Assembly: GCA_019155205.2 (NCBI GenBank)
Contig: JAHNZQ020000079.1
Coordinates: 802,889-845,701 of the forward strand
Length of the DNA: 42,813 nucleotides
Direction of reading: 5' to 3'
Source of the DNA: Gracilaria vermiculophylla
Lineage: Eukaryota > Rhodophyta > Florideophyceae > Gracilariales > Gracilariaceae
Position 1 is the stretch's first letter, and every line of letters begins with the position of its first letter. A program made the position numbers and the translations under genes. The notes under the pieces are model-generated. The model was not told where the DNA came from. It ran no database searches and was given only the letters and a program-made list of their open reading frames with translations. Of the stretch, positions 28,132-39,601 are shown one piece after another.

Positions 28132-31100
28132 TCAAAGATCTAGGGGAATAAGTCTACTTTCAGTGTTGAAGTTCTCCAGCTTTACACAAGCAAGTGGTTT
28201 GGTTAGCATGTCGTCAACTATGTTATCAGTGGAGTAGTACTAAAACTCAATGGATTGGTCTGCAGAGCCTCTCTGGTGAAGTGGAAGCGAATGTCAATAT
28301 GCTTAGTACGCTTTTTTACGACTCCGTTTTGTGCAAGGTCCATGCGGCCTTGGTTGTGCACATACACAAGCGTAGGTAAAGGATTCTTTTGACAGATTTA
28401 TCCACATGCAGACCATATGCGTGGCCGATGCCCCTCCTTAGTGGCCTTATTCAGATCTTTTCCTTGATCCCGGAACAGAGACTCACGTACGCCGACTCAG
28501 CACTGGACAGGGCAACCACTTCTTGCTGACGCGAGCTTCAAGACACTGGAGCTCCACTCATCATGAACACTTATCCAGTAGTAGATTTTCGAGTGCAAAT
28601 ATCGCCTGCCAAGTCCAAGTATACACATCCGTACAGTTGATTATCGGTAATAGAGCCGTAAGTGAGGCCTTAGTAGTAAGTGCCTATGAGGTAGGGTGGA
28701 TTACGCTTGACTACCTTCCAGTGAACCTTTCCGGGTTTCTCGACACACTTGGCTAGTTTGCCACTGTATGAGATACATCCGGCCGAGCTCCCAGGGAAAG
28801 ATATATCAGACACCCAATCAGCTGGCTATAAGGAAAGGAATGTCTGTCAGATGGGTCAAACATTGAGTAAGGTCCGCAGCGGAGTCTTTAGAGTATCAAC
28901 TGGCTTTCACTGCAACATACCAAACCATTCCTGGATCTTTCCCATGTACGCAAACTGTGTGAGAAAGAGCAGTCTTTTGCATTGATTGCGATGAATCTCA
29001 AATCCAAATGCAATGCGTGCTTCATCTTGGTCCTTTATGCGAAATCAATTCGACAGCTCAGCTTCAACGCAACTCAATTTCTCCATACTGTGACGAGCAA
29101 TAAGCAAGTCGTCCACGTGTACAGAAATATTCACAATCTCTCCTAGTACGACTACAGTGTGCTAACGCTCATCTGCGTCGTTGGGATTGAGATCCATCTT
29201 GCACTCAAGAAACGTGTATATCTTAGCATCGCACTGCCTCGGTGCTCGATGCAAACCATTGATGGCTTTCGATAATCGGCAAACCAGTTCCTCGTTCCCA
29301 GCTTGGACGAACCCTTCTGGCTGCTCCTTGTACACAGTCTCCCCAAGTTATCTATCTAGAAAACCAGTCTTCACATCAATTTGATGCAAGTAAAAATCCT
29401 CGACTGCGTAACGGAAAGGATCATCCTCACAGAATCGAACTTGACTACGGGTGCCTATGTCTCTGAAAACTCAACATTCTCAATCTGTAAAATTCCTAGA
29501 GCCACCACACGAGCCTTGTAACGCACTGTCGTCTTACCGTTTGGACTGGCCTCATACTTTTGCAGGTACACCCACCTTCCATGAGATCACTTTGCTTTCT
29601 GCTGGCCTTGGAACTAACTCCCATGTATCATGCTCTGTCAAAGACACATACTCACTGTCCACCGCCTTACTCCTTGCGTTGAAGTCATGACGTGAAAAAA
29701 AACATTTGAATAAGATGACATAATGTCACGACTGGCAGTTAGAAGATCTGTGGGACACCACCATTCAGGCTTCTGTCGCTCACGAGTGGATATCCCAGTG
29801 GTTGCGGTGCATCAACTGAGGCTTCTGGGGAAACATCGTGGTCTCTCTTTAGAGTTTCAACAGCTTGATGCATAGGCGCAGAGGCAACTTTTTCAATAGC
29901 ATTGGTGGTTGTATCTGTGTTGGCGATGTCTTTATATTTGAAGCTGTCGACAAACTCAATATCTGAAAAGTCATCATGGTCTCAATGATCAGATTCTTTT
30001 GGTGAGACATCAAACTCATCAAAATTTACATCCCGAGACATAATTATTATGCGCTTCTGGCTGTCACACAATTTGTACACGTTAGAGAGGCTGAGAGACC
30101 CTATGAAGATTGCTTTTTTTTAGCGATCCTCCAGCTTCTTAAACTTGCGATCCACCATTTTGTACCAGCGTTTACACCCAAACACATACAGATAATCCAG
30201 GTCCGGCTTGTCTCCATGCCACAGCTCGAAAGGTGTCACGTTACTCGGCAAGGCCTTACATGTCACTCTGTTGCTCACATACACTGCAAAGTTCAGTGCT
30301 TCTGCCCAGAAGATTTTGGGAAGTTTCTTATGCTTCATCATTGACCTAACCAAGGCCATGAGTGTACTGTTCAACATTTCAGCAAGACCATTCTCATGTG
30401 GATTGTAGGGTACAGTTCGTTGATGCTTAATACCGTGACCATAAAGTTCCTTGCGGCATTGTTTGGACAGGTACTATACACCATTATCGGTGTGCAATGC
30501 ATGCAACACACCCCAACGAGCGGTAATGGTTTGGAAGTGTCTGTCGCTATAATTCTGCAAATGTTGGACCCACCCCATGCACATTCGAAATAACTCACTT
30601 TTGGTCTTAAGTATGTACAGAAAGCATCACCTTTTGTGGTCATCAATAATGTGACAAATCAGCACGAGACTTTCAAGGAATCTACTGAAATTGGACCATA
30701 AATGTCCGAAAATACGAGGTGCAAAGGGTTTTTTGCTCGTTCCCCCGCTTTCTTGGGAGGGGCGGCACGTGTACCATTACCCACTACACATGAATCACAT
30801 ATCTTCTGCTGGGTAGTTGCATCCACATTTTTGCAGGTCAAAACCATTTCGTACCATTTGCTTCATACCATTCATATCTACTTGAGCCATCCGAGCGTGC
30901 CAGAGAGACAGGTGATCGGAAACAAACGATTTTATCCCCTGTTCGTGCGCATTTTCGTGAGCTACAGTTTACTGGTAGTACAGACCTTAGCTGCTGCGTC
31001 CTACGGTATTCAATTTACAGCCATCATAGATGTATACCTTGTGTTATTCAAACGTCACAGGAAAGTCTGAGTCACAAATTGCATACATTGATATCAAACT

Positions 31101-32162
31101 ATAATGCAGGTTTTGCACGTGCATTTCTTTATTCAACTGGCACTCACATGACGATCCATTCACAGCAACATCTAACTCTACACATCCATGACCACTAGAC
31201 TCTAACTTGGAACCATTTCCAATGCTATCTTGAGAGTCACGCCTCCTCTCATATGTTTGCAACATATTAACGTCGTAAGTCATATATGCTGTGGCGCCGG
31301 GGTTAATAATCCGTTTACTGTTAGTTGCTCTGTCGCAGCCATTTTCAATGAGAAAGACAATTTCAGAATTACCGTTAACTTCACAGCTCTCATCGTTGAG
31401 ATTGGTTTACACACTGGGGTCAGCAGCAGGGCCTTGACCTTTGTTTGCCTCATTACGTTGCTGTTTGAAACAGTTTCTCTGGATATGACCTTTTAATACA
31501 CAATATTAACACACAAATTTCTTACGAGAATGTTTGTCCACCAGAGATGCCTCGCTCCTGGACTCCTCTTTTGAACGATCACTCATGCGATGCTCTCCTT
31601 TCATACGTCGACTCTTTACAAACTCGAGCGTGAGCTGGCGATCGCCAATGGTAGTGTCAAATGCAACAATGAGGTTCTCAAAACGTTCTGCAAGTACACA
31701 TAGAATGGCTATGGCAATGTCCACTTCTTCAACCACGACGTCCATGCTCTTCAGATTAGACAAGGGGTGACGAATGCGTTTGATGAATTGCAACAACTTT
31801 TCATCCTCGTGCATCTTGGTTGTGTAAAGTGAAGGTCTGGACTTCATACGGTTGAGCAGCGTCTTACGCTGAAACACATCGCAAACGACCTTCCACATGT
31901 TGGCATCAGTGATGGTGTTCCTCACATGATATATATGTTTATCACGAAGGGAAGTCCCAATGATGGCCTTGGCCTTGGCATCTTTCTTCTTCCATTGAGA
32001 TACTTTCTTTTCTTCTGTAGGTTTAGTGGTGCTGAGGTGATCATCGAGATCCATGACTGCAAGCAATAGCTCAAACTTCTGCTTCCACACGTAGAAGTTA
32101 TCCTGCAACAGCTTCTTAATCATGATCCGCCCGAAAGAAGCCATGAAAATGTTTGGTCTCAA
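28132..32162 (-). pseudogene. Copia Gag-Pol polyprotein, inactivated
   Basis: Domains appear in Copia order. Gag (32162-31506): FYVWKQKFELLLAVMDLDDH and RMKSRPSLYTTKMHEDEKLL, a UBN2-type Gag. A CX2CX4HX4C zinc knuckle at about 31478-31520 contains one stop. Protease (31310-31270) reads IINPGATAYM in place of DSGAT.HM, so the catalytic Asp is lost. GAG-pre-integrase has LWHARMAQVDMNGMKQM (about 30900). Integrase shows CDSCVVGNGTRA, LVFSDIYGPISV and, at 30120-30377, KLPKIFWAEALNFAVYVSNR and TPFELWHGDKPDL. RT has the HVDDLLIA active site near 29110. RNase H has the ALSSAESAYVSL-type block near 28490 and the pol end DNIVDDMLTKPL near 28200. Frameshifts and stops are spread throughout; the total length fits an intact Copia polyprotein. 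Confidence 0.88.
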
Positions 32163-33354
32163 ATAGCACGTAAACTAGAAGAACCGTTAACATGATAGCA
32201 GACAACAACAACAACAACAGCAAGAATAACAATAACAAGAGATTGAACTGACAGTGTTTGTCAGCGGGCACACTAGCAGTAAAAACTACTTCCGCTACCC
32301 GAGGGCCAGACCTCTGGGCCCCAGAGCTCTTCTGGGTAGAAAGCGCTGTTTTCTGTCTACCTCTTTCCACGCTCAAGGAGAAGGCGCGTCGCTCTTTGCC
32401 AGATTTCCAGAGGATGGTTCATGGCCAAGAATACGCTTTCACCAAGTTAGCTTTCTCTGTTTTCTTGCAAGGATTTTATCGACCTCGAAACTTAGGTTAC
32501 ATCAACCCCAAAGTACGCTGCAGACGGGAATCAATAAAAATATCCCACGGCTTGATCGGAGGTAAGCATGAGGGACGTCGCCTCCTTGGAAGACCCGGAT
32601 CCCCGGGTTAAAAGCTCCTCATGGGTATCGTTCTCAGGAGTTCAAGCAGCCGACCCGAAGTCAGGGTCAAACACGATTCGACACCAACCAAGTGCAGTAC
32701 GCCACGACGCCCCATACAGAGATGATCCCGTGGTACTTACCAAGTCTTTCGACCAACAACATTATCTTCCATACAAAAGTTGACTCCATGGGGAGCCCGC
32801 TAGACAGAAACACCTGCTTTGGATCACGTTGCCAGGCTAACGCCCTCGATGCCTCGGGTCAACCGCTTGTCGCACTGGTGCAAGGTGAAGACCAAACACA
32901 TACAGTTTGCTGAGCACAACACACGTTGCCCAGACTTTACAGAAACGAGAGTCAAGCCCACGAGATCACAACAAAACACGACCGGTGAACCCAAAACAAT
33001 GACAACAAGGGGCGAATTTAAAAGTCGAAACAAACGGCGGAACGTGATTAACGGTAACTGCCAAAACGAAGGCCAAAAGCACGAATTCAAATTAAAAATG
33101 TCGAGCCGCAAAACCCACAAAGCCTTCAAAGGGTAACGCAAAACCAGGAAGAGAAATGAAAAAAAACGAACACTTACTAAAAAAACAGATAAAATATACA
33201 ACGGAAACGACTTCAAAAACTCACAATGGCGATAGAAACGACGGCGAAAGAAACGGCGGCGATCGCACCGGCAAGGAGAAAACGCTGCACGGATGGACGA
33301 CGGTGGGGGAGAGTGGCAAGAAACGATTAGCGAGCCAAAGCGGCAGATAAGCGC
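32163..33354 (-). other. Long leader of the Copia element
   Basis: About 1.2 kb between primer site and gag start, longer than most Copia leaders. The minus strand is pyrimidine-rich from 33350 to 32900, has a TTG-rich block just before gag (32199-32240), and has no accepted coding frame. A second insertion or an intron inside the leader is possible; I could not delimit either. Confidence 0.5.
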
Positions 33355-33372
33355 GAGGCTGGGCTCATAACC
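33355..33372 (-). other. Copia half-tRNA primer-binding site (initiator tRNA-Met)
   Basis: The plus strand reads GAGGCTGGGCTCATAACC. GGGCTCATAACC matches the anticodon arm of eukaryotic initiator tRNA-Met rather than a tRNA 3' end. Drosophila copia is known to prime from a 5' half of the same tRNA, and its site has the same GGTTATG.GCCCAG form on the element strand. The site touches the 5' LTR exactly where expected. Confidence 0.75.
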
Positions 33373-34000
33373 TAATGGAGGTCAGAGGGGCAAAAGAGAG
33401 AATTGAGGGAATGCAAAGAAAGTTCGCCACCTCTGGCTCGGATCTACTTGAGGGTACCTCGAGGCCTCCTTGCATTGTAACAAACGTGCACCAACTCGAT
33501 CAAAGCCGACAATACACTACGAAGCAGAGAAATTCAATTCTACCAATCATAATCAAGCATTACATAAATGTGTTCCACACAATGTTACCTACAATTATAA
33601 TTGCCTGTCAGTAACAAAGCATGACAAAGCACAATTCATGCACAAAAAGGTATGACAGTTACGTAAATTTATGACAGCATGGCAGTGCACAAATTCACGA
33701 GTCATGCATGTCACTGTAGTCCGTTTACATACGCAAGCAGCTTCCACGTCACCTCGGCCAGTACATTAAAGCCTCACGTCATGGTCATCACAATGGCTAA
33801 CATTCCAGCTCATCGATATGTGTCAGTAACAGTATATGCGCTACGACAGCAGGGGCAGTAGCTCATTCCTGCTGGCAGGTAGAGTTTGACAAAGAAAAGG
33901 GTTGTGTTCATCATGGGTCGAAAGTGATTGCCGTTCGGCACCGCATAAAAATACATATAATACTACCTTTGATGTGAAGGACATCAGCTCAGAAACAAAG
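33373..34000 (-). mobile_element. 5' LTR (family B) of the minus-strand Copia element
   Basis: Shares with 34989-35599 the blocks GGAGGTCAGAGGGGCA, GCACCAACTCGATCA, AAGCATTACA and TGCACAAATTCAC, in the same orientation and order. The low-coordinate end abuts the primer site; the high-coordinate end is uncertain by about 20 bases. Confidence 0.7.
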
Positions 34001-34328
34001 ACAGGGCGGTTATGTCAGACGTGTCAGTGTGGCATGCTCAAATGTCTCATTTGAATGTGGGAGGCATTAAGGAGATGGTTCGAAATGAGGCCGTGTCTGG
34101 TCTGAATGTGTAGGTCGCACAAAAGCTGGATGTATGTAGCTCGTGTGTGGTAGGAAAGGCAACCCGTGCTCCGCCTCTCATACAAGGGAGGGAACGAGCA
34201 GAACACATACCGAACCTTGTCCACTTGGAAATTTTGGGTCCAGTAAGTACGCCAACATTGGGAGGCTCATACTGCTTTATCACATTCATCGACGATCACA
34301 GCCGTTTTTGATTCTTCTACATGCTCAA

Positions 34329-34882
34329 TGTGGTACTGTCAGCCCTCCTGTCGAGGTAGTAAAGCACAACGTCCGTTAGAAGTTTTTAGTGACTCCAAAG
34401 GCGCGTATTTCTAAAGGTGGTCTCCGGTATCCGCTGTCGCGAGCCGGGGGAATTCTGTAAGGGATCCGCAAACACCAAGCGGAGGGGAAGGTTCACTGGG
34501 CGGACAATGCTCCTACAGGCGCTGCTATGATGCGACCTGGGGATCGGCGGCTTAGAAACCTGCGTGAGTAGACAAGAGACTCCAACCGGAAAATGTAGAA
34601 GAAGACTCAAGGGTGCTTGTCTTTACTTCCCCAGAGGTGGAGCTCAACCGGCAGCTTAAATATCTAGCCGGGAGCCCGCCTCGGCAGGTCGCACTACTGT
34701 GCCAATTACCTGCATAAAATATCTAAAATAAATAATAAATTCTACCGTACCTTAATGATACTGTAGCGCACGCGGACAATATTATGCACCACGTGTCCCA
34801 GCTAATAAATTACGAACCCTCCTTAGGAATATTATGCCTTAAGGCCAAACCACCATATTGCCGTAGGAGCCACTGTACTACA
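34329..34882 (+). mobile_element. Solo LTR family A (554 bp) with perfect target duplication
   Basis: Starts TGTGGTA, ends TACTACA, and is flanked by CTCAA on both sides (34324-34328 and 34883-34887). Excising the LTR plus one CTCAA joins the Copia integrase frame across the junction (FYM to LKTNKYEVF). No primer site or coding sequence follows, so it is a solo LTR left by recombination. AATAAATAATAAA-type A-rich sequence lies near 34727. On the opposite strand a TATA-like ATATTTAA lies about 225 bases from the end, so transcription may run on the minus strand. Confidence 0.95.
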
Positions 34883-34988
34883 CTCAAGACAAATAAATAC
34901 GAGGTGTTCCGGATGTTCATAAAGAGGCTCAAGTTTGTTCAGTACCAGACTGGCAGATATGTAAAAACCATCATCTCACGTGACAATG

Positions 34989-35599
34989 TGCTTTTTGGAG
35001 GTCAGAGGGGCAGGGGAAGGTTGGAAGATGTTGAGAATGTTTGCCAGCTCTGGCGTGGATTTACTTGGAGGAGCCTCACGGCCACGATATGAAGTGGTCA
35101 ACTTGCACCAACTCGATCAGAGCAGAATCTACTCTACAAAGCAGAGACAATAAATACTAACAGTCATATTCAAGCATTACACAAATGTGGTGCTCACAAT
35201 TAAATTTTGCTGACAACCACAAAGCACAAAAAGGCAAAAGTCATGCACAACAAGGCATGATAGACACGTACACATAGGAGAGCATGACAATGCACAAATT
35301 CACTCAACCACCTTACACTCTCTGTATTCTGCCACCACTCGTTACCGAACAGAAATATGCGTCTTTAATCACCATGACGATGCGCATTGCACCAAATAAT
35401 ATTTGCTGTATATCTAGCTGAGTGTGCAGTGTGTACACCAGGATACCCTATGGTGGTGCACAACATGATTGATAGAACCGCTGCACACGTGTGTCCACCA
35501 AAATACTTCTCTTGTCAAATGCATGTAGCAACAACATACTTTACGTTCAAGGGACAGCAACTCAGTTTCACTAATAGTGCTACGTGCTTTTGCGCACTA
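34989..35599 (-). mobile_element. Solo LTR family B (611 bp)
   Basis: Inserted in the Copia integrase between ISRDN and NGIEYIS. Flanks are CAATG (34984-34988) and AAATG (35600-35604), matching at four of five bases. On the minus strand it starts TAGTGCGCAAAAGCACG and ends CTCCAAAAAGCA, so the expected TG start has decayed to TA. Same family as the LTRs at 27623-28111 and 33373-34000. Confidence 0.85.
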
Positions 35600-36305
35600 A
35601 AATGGCATTGAGTATATTTCCAATCGTTCTGTGCAAAAGCTTGAGCGTCTTGGTATTGAACACCTGCAAATTGTGCCTTACAATCAATATCAGAATAAAC
35701 TTGCCAAGAGGTTCAACCAAACACTCATGGACTTGGTCAGACATATGTTGCACCACAAGAAACTGTCAAAAAGTTTCTGGGCTGAGGCTTTGAGCATGGC
35801 AATATGTGAGCGCAATCGAGTGATATGCAAAGCATTTCCGCGTGACGTGACACCATTAGAGGTGTGGCATGGACGAAAACATGATCTGACTAATCTGCGT
35901 GTGTTTCGCAGCCGTTGCTCATACACAAATGTGGATAAAAACCTCAAAAATTTGGAGCACCGTGCTGTTGAAGCTATCTTCATTGGGTGAACTTCTGGGT
36001 CTCACGGGTACAAGCTGTGGCACAGTCAGAAACAAAAAGTGATGATGTCAGGAGATATGAAGTTTAAAGAGTGTTTCGGCTCTCTGTGTGATGAGAACTG
36101 TAAGGAGGAAGACTGTGCTGAAATTGACTTGACCAAAAGTGGAGTCATTCTAAAACCTTCAACTCTGACACATCGAACTGACCAATTGAAAAGGACCTCC
36201 CTACACCAGCTCCGTATGTCCATGAAGCTTCCGAGAGTACACCAAATGAGTCCACATTTGTTCCAACGCTCGAGCTTGATGAGTCAAGTCAATTTTCAAC
36301 ATTAA

Positions 36306-36782
36306 TCTGGTATCGTAGCTCGTGTACCTTGCCAGATTTCTTGAATAAACATAGTATGGCTATTATCTGCAAGCTTAATAACGGAACGCGGAGTACGACT
36401 ATTTCAAATAGGTCTTTGTCATGCGGCGGAGAGAAGACCAAGGGCGTCTACACCACAATGGACGCTAAAATTTAGTTAAATACAATTTTAGCAGCGTTCT
36501 GAGTTCTAGCATTCGAAAGTCTTTTCGCAAAATGCCGATGCCGCTCTTTTATGCCTCTGCGGATATTTGAATACGAATAGGATTTAAGAAATCGAGGAGC
36601 TCCTGCTACACAGCATAGATGGATATAACATAATCGTATTTTTCCTCTTGGGGACATACCACTTATACTCCTGATATCAGCTAATAGGTCCATGCTCGCT
36701 CCCTTCTGCCGATGAATTTTCTCTTAATGCAAGCTAGAGTAAGAATCACCATCCTAAAGATTATACAGAGCCTTGTTGGTGC
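36306..36782. other. Spacer without supported gene
   Basis: A 73-codon minus-strand frame (36472-36693) is Arg-rich with no recognised motif. Probably the degraded continuation of the Copia fragment. Confidence 0.45.
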
Positions 36783-37364
36783 TGTGGTATCTCCAGTCCT
36801 TCTTTCGTGGTGATAGCGCATAACGTCCATTAAGAGTTTTCGGTGACCCCATACGGGCCAGTTCCGAAAGATGGTCTCTGATAATCACGTTCACGAGCCA
36901 CCTGAGTCTTGAAAGGGGGTCCGCAAGTACCAAGCGGAGAAAAAGGTTCACTGCGCTCACAATGCTTCTACAGGCATTGCTATGAAGAAACCTAGCGATT
37001 GGCGGCTTATAAGCGACACCTAGAGGAATGTCAAATACCTGAAGGCGTTGAACAAGAGTCTCGAACCGGACAAAGTAGAAGAAGACTCAAGGATGCTTGA
37101 TTTAATTCCCCCGTAAATGGAGCTGAACCGGAAAATTAAGAACACTGCCGGGAGCTCGCCTTGACAGGTCTCACTACTGTAGACAACCCTAACGACTAAC
37201 ACTAATTAATTAAAATAAATGCAAATTCAACAATTCCTCAAGAGTACTGTAGCAAAAGTGGGCCGAATAGTGCAACATGTGGCTCAGTAAAATACAAACC
37301 ATGCTTAGTAATGACCTGTTTTAAAGCAAGAATATAACATGACCTTAGTATCCACAGTAATACA
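36783..37364 (+). mobile_element. LTR family A, diverged copy (582 bp)
   Basis: Starts TGTGGTATCTCC and ends CACAGTAATACA; aligns throughout with 34329-34882 (shared blocks near AAGTAGAAGAAGACTCAAGG and GCCGGGAGCTCGCC). No matching 5-bp duplication (GGTGC left, TACCT right), so it is either old or derived from recombination between elements. Confidence 0.85.
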
Positions 37365-37895
37365 TACCTTCTTATCTGGATTGCACCACATCCCTGAGGT
37401 GCATTTTTTCATGGATGGATCCTTGAACGGCTCCTAACGGCTGCGACGTCATATTAATTTCCTCCAATGCGAAAAATTTTCTTCTCCAGGGATTCCCTTC
37501 AACTGCTACGTTTTCACGTGGCCTGCCGACCGCGGGTTCAGATATCTTGATGGAGGCCTTTTTTGGTCCCTAACTCTTCTTGACCTAACTTCGCCCGCGT
37601 CTTCTTGGTGTATCCCACTGGCTCTATAGCGCCATTCAGTGGTTACATCTCCCACACAACACGGATCTCGTGCGCACGGCGTAGATGGCCTGATGTTTGC
37701 AGACTTTAGCTCGTTCATTTTCATTGGAGACGTCTCATCTCAAGCTCTTTCCTCCTGCCCTGCCATTGTTTTTCATTTGGTAAGATCTCGTTCCCCGCTA
37801 GAGTGCTCATTTCCTCCCTTCTGTCTCCTTGTCCGTCCTCTGAGAGTGTTTCTCGATGGCGTTGTGACATGATTGTTTTCTTCTAAGGTCGTAAA
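37365..37895. other. Spacer after LTR A
   Basis: Pyrimidine-rich on the plus strand in its second half, as a leader of the degraded ORF that follows might be. No gene or boundary found. Confidence 0.4.
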
Positions 37896-38892
37896 ATGAA
37901 GGGTCTCTCCTCTGGGGGTGTTCTGCTGTATTCTCCTGGTGCTACCACCTACCCGATCTTCGCTCCTCCGACTACGTACATCTTCGGGATGACTTCTTCG
38001 GACTATGCTCCTGCTTCCCCGTCTGATCCTGAGATTTATCACACATCATCGAGTGTGCCGCGCTATCCTGAGTAACACTTCAACCATCGTGATACACGTG
38101 TTTCTGTGCCTTTCCGTGACAGGCGCCTCAATCTCCCTTGTTTCGTGGAGGATTACATTCGCTACTTTGGGCCATGTCTTCAGGCAATGCGATTCCACGC
38201 CATTACGGAAGTCGTTTGGAACAGCAAGAAACAAAACCAAATGGAAGCCTTCCGTGCTCACTTGCTAAACACTGCGGTGCACGGTGACAAAGCTCCCACC
38301 ACGGTGGGACACTGCGACACTCCTTACCTCAAATGCAACGAAAAGCTAGAGATTCAGTCCCGACTTTAACAACGACTACATAGAAAAAGCACTCACTAGC
38401 GAGTAGGGAGGCCTGCAAGTATCGCCGATGAATATTCCGACCTTGTCGTGCTGCCCTTCGATCTCCTTTATGATTGCCTCTATTGGCGTAATCGCGATCT
38501 ATAGGGGACGCACTTTACGGATGGAAATCTAGTGCAGAACTCCCTCAGATACTCGCCATCATCTCTGACAGACTCTGCAGCAGTGCCTGCTGCATCTGCT
38601 CGGGAGTTCACCGTCCCGGCTGGTCCGCCGTCTGGGACTCCTTCTGTGGCGGGGTGCTGTTTCGTTGGCAGAGAATGCCGCTTCTGGGACACCTCCGGGC
38701 AGTCATTTTTTTGGGGCTCTTGGTACTGCCTTTCAGGAGTTGGTTCAGGGTTGTCTGGTGACGGACCGTCCTGCCCCGAATTCTCCTGTAGAGGCCGTGG
38801 GCGAGACTCGGGACCGGTTCCTAGAGCTTCATAAGGTTTGGGCGGACCGATCCTCGATGGCCGCCATCAGGGAGAGCCTAGAAGTTACTTGA
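37896..38892 (+). pseudogene. Degraded ORF of unknown family, possibly Gag
   Basis: From the ATG at 37896 one frame runs to 38369 with a single internal TAA (38073-38075): MKGLSSGGVLLYSPGATTYP, a Ser/Pro-rich part, then LNLPCFVEDYIRYFGPCLQA and VVWNSKKQNQMEAFRAHLLN. After a degraded gap the reading continues at 38566-38650 (TDSAAVPAASAREFTVPAGP) and, with a frameshift, at 38665-38892 (HFFGALGTAFQELVQGCL, ETRDRFLELHKVWADRSSMA). The two-part layout and the position before an LTR suggest a Gag-like retroelement protein, but no diagnostic motif is visible. Confidence 0.4.
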
Positions 38893-38958
38893 AAGCCCAG
38901 CTCTATTCGCAAAGGCTGGAGTACATGAGGAGCATGCAACGCGGTTTCGTAACCTGTA

Positions 38959-39453
38959 TGTTAGGATTTACATTGTTTTATGCTTTTATTAAATGACCCA
39001 TGAGTAATAGACTTGATATTATATGTTATACCTAGTCTAGATGTATTCCTCATGAAATTGCAGTTTGATTCGATGTGTTGTTTGCCCTAGACAGGCTTTA
39101 CAACCACGTTTGACAATCCATGTCATCATGATATTTTTGAAGTCATAAGTCTTACGGGAACCTATTGGCACTCTTGTTGTCAATGTAAGTATCCGAGTCG
39201 TGTCCACGACGGAATGTTCTAGAAGCATCTTGTGAAGGACAACGGTCCTATGAAGAACATTCGTTTCGACTTTGCATAGCTGGCAATAAGATGTTTCATA
39301 GCTAGTGTATCTAAAGGGGTACCGTAGAAATCAGTTACTGTGGCCTCGTTTTCGAAGGTCTGATTCTCTATATAAACCCTGGTCGACCCGCCGACTTCTC
39401 CTCGGCTGGTCACCATCGTTCATGTTCTCAACCATTGATCCACTGTTCTAACA
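38959..39453 (+). mobile_element. LTR family C (495 bp)
   Basis: Starts TGTTAGGATTT and ends TGTTCTAACA, with inverted TGTTAG/CTAACA tips. A TATA box lies about 410 bases in, leaving about 80 bases for R-U5, and a TGG-starting primer site follows at once. The first 111 bases recur inverted at 40643-40753. It is probably the 5' LTR of an element reading rightward. Confidence 0.85.
39369..39376 (+). promoter_or_regulatory. TATA box in LTR C
   Basis: TATATAAA, 77 bases before the LTR end; position typical of an LTR promoter. Confidence 0.7.
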
Positions 39454-39454
39454 T

Positions 39455-39470
39455 TGGTAGCATCCCAAGC
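39455..39470 (+). other. Primer-binding site after LTR C
   Basis: TGGTAGCATCCCAAGC starts one base after the LTR. Its first eight bases are complementary to the TGCTACCA end of initiator tRNA-Met of vertebrate type; the remainder does not match and the local tRNA is unknown. Confidence 0.55.
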
Positions 39471-39601
39471 AAGTATTGCACTCACTTGAAACTGGTGACC
39501 ATCCAGCCCTAGTGGATTTTGCTACACAAAATTCCCTAGGTTTGGATGAGCCACAGAAATCCAGCTCGATACTGACTGTTGATTTCTGACTGCCTCTGTG
39601 C

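Larger units (their letters stand above)
27623..34000 (-). mobile_element. Near-complete Ty1/Copia element on the minus strand
   Basis: Both LTRs (about 33373-34000 and 27623-28111), a Copia-type half-tRNA primer site, a leader, a gag-pol frame of about 1340 codons and a polypurine tract next to the 3' LTR are all present in the right order. The right boundary near 34000 is approximate because the 5' LTR end merges with an older Copia fragment. Multiple stops and frameshifts show it is inactive. No clear 5-bp duplication was found. Confidence 0.85.
34010..36305 (+). pseudogene. Plus-strand Copia pol fragment, integrase split by two solo LTRs
   Basis: Three segments read as one Copia protein. 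Segment 1 (about 34010-34328): VWHAQMSHLNVGGIKEM, CSSCVVGKATRAPP (HHCC), LVHLEILGPVSTPTLGG, FITFIDDHSRF. Segment 2 (34883-34988): LKTNKYEVFRMFIKRLKFVQ, ending at the core's second catalytic region (ISRDN). Segment 3 (35600-36305): NGIEYISNRSVQKLERLGIE, HHKKLSKSFWAEALSM, TPLEVWHGRKHDL, then after a stop GYKLWHSQKQKVMMSGDMKF and an acidic linker. Reverse transcriptase is absent. It is a diverged relative of the minus-strand element at 28132-32162, sharing blocks such as HHKKL.K.FWAEAL and TP.E.WHG.K.DL. Confidence 0.88.

Noticed and set aside
33320..33372. Initiator tRNA-Met gene
   Set aside because: Only the 5' half and anticodon arm resemble the tRNA; the T arm is absent and the position next to the LTR explains it as a primer-binding site.
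34329..37364. An element bounded by the two same-orientation LTR A copies at 34329 and 36783
   Set aside because: The sequence between them is the interrupted Copia fragment, and the first LTR has its own perfect 5-bp duplication, so it is a solo LTR rather than half of a pair.
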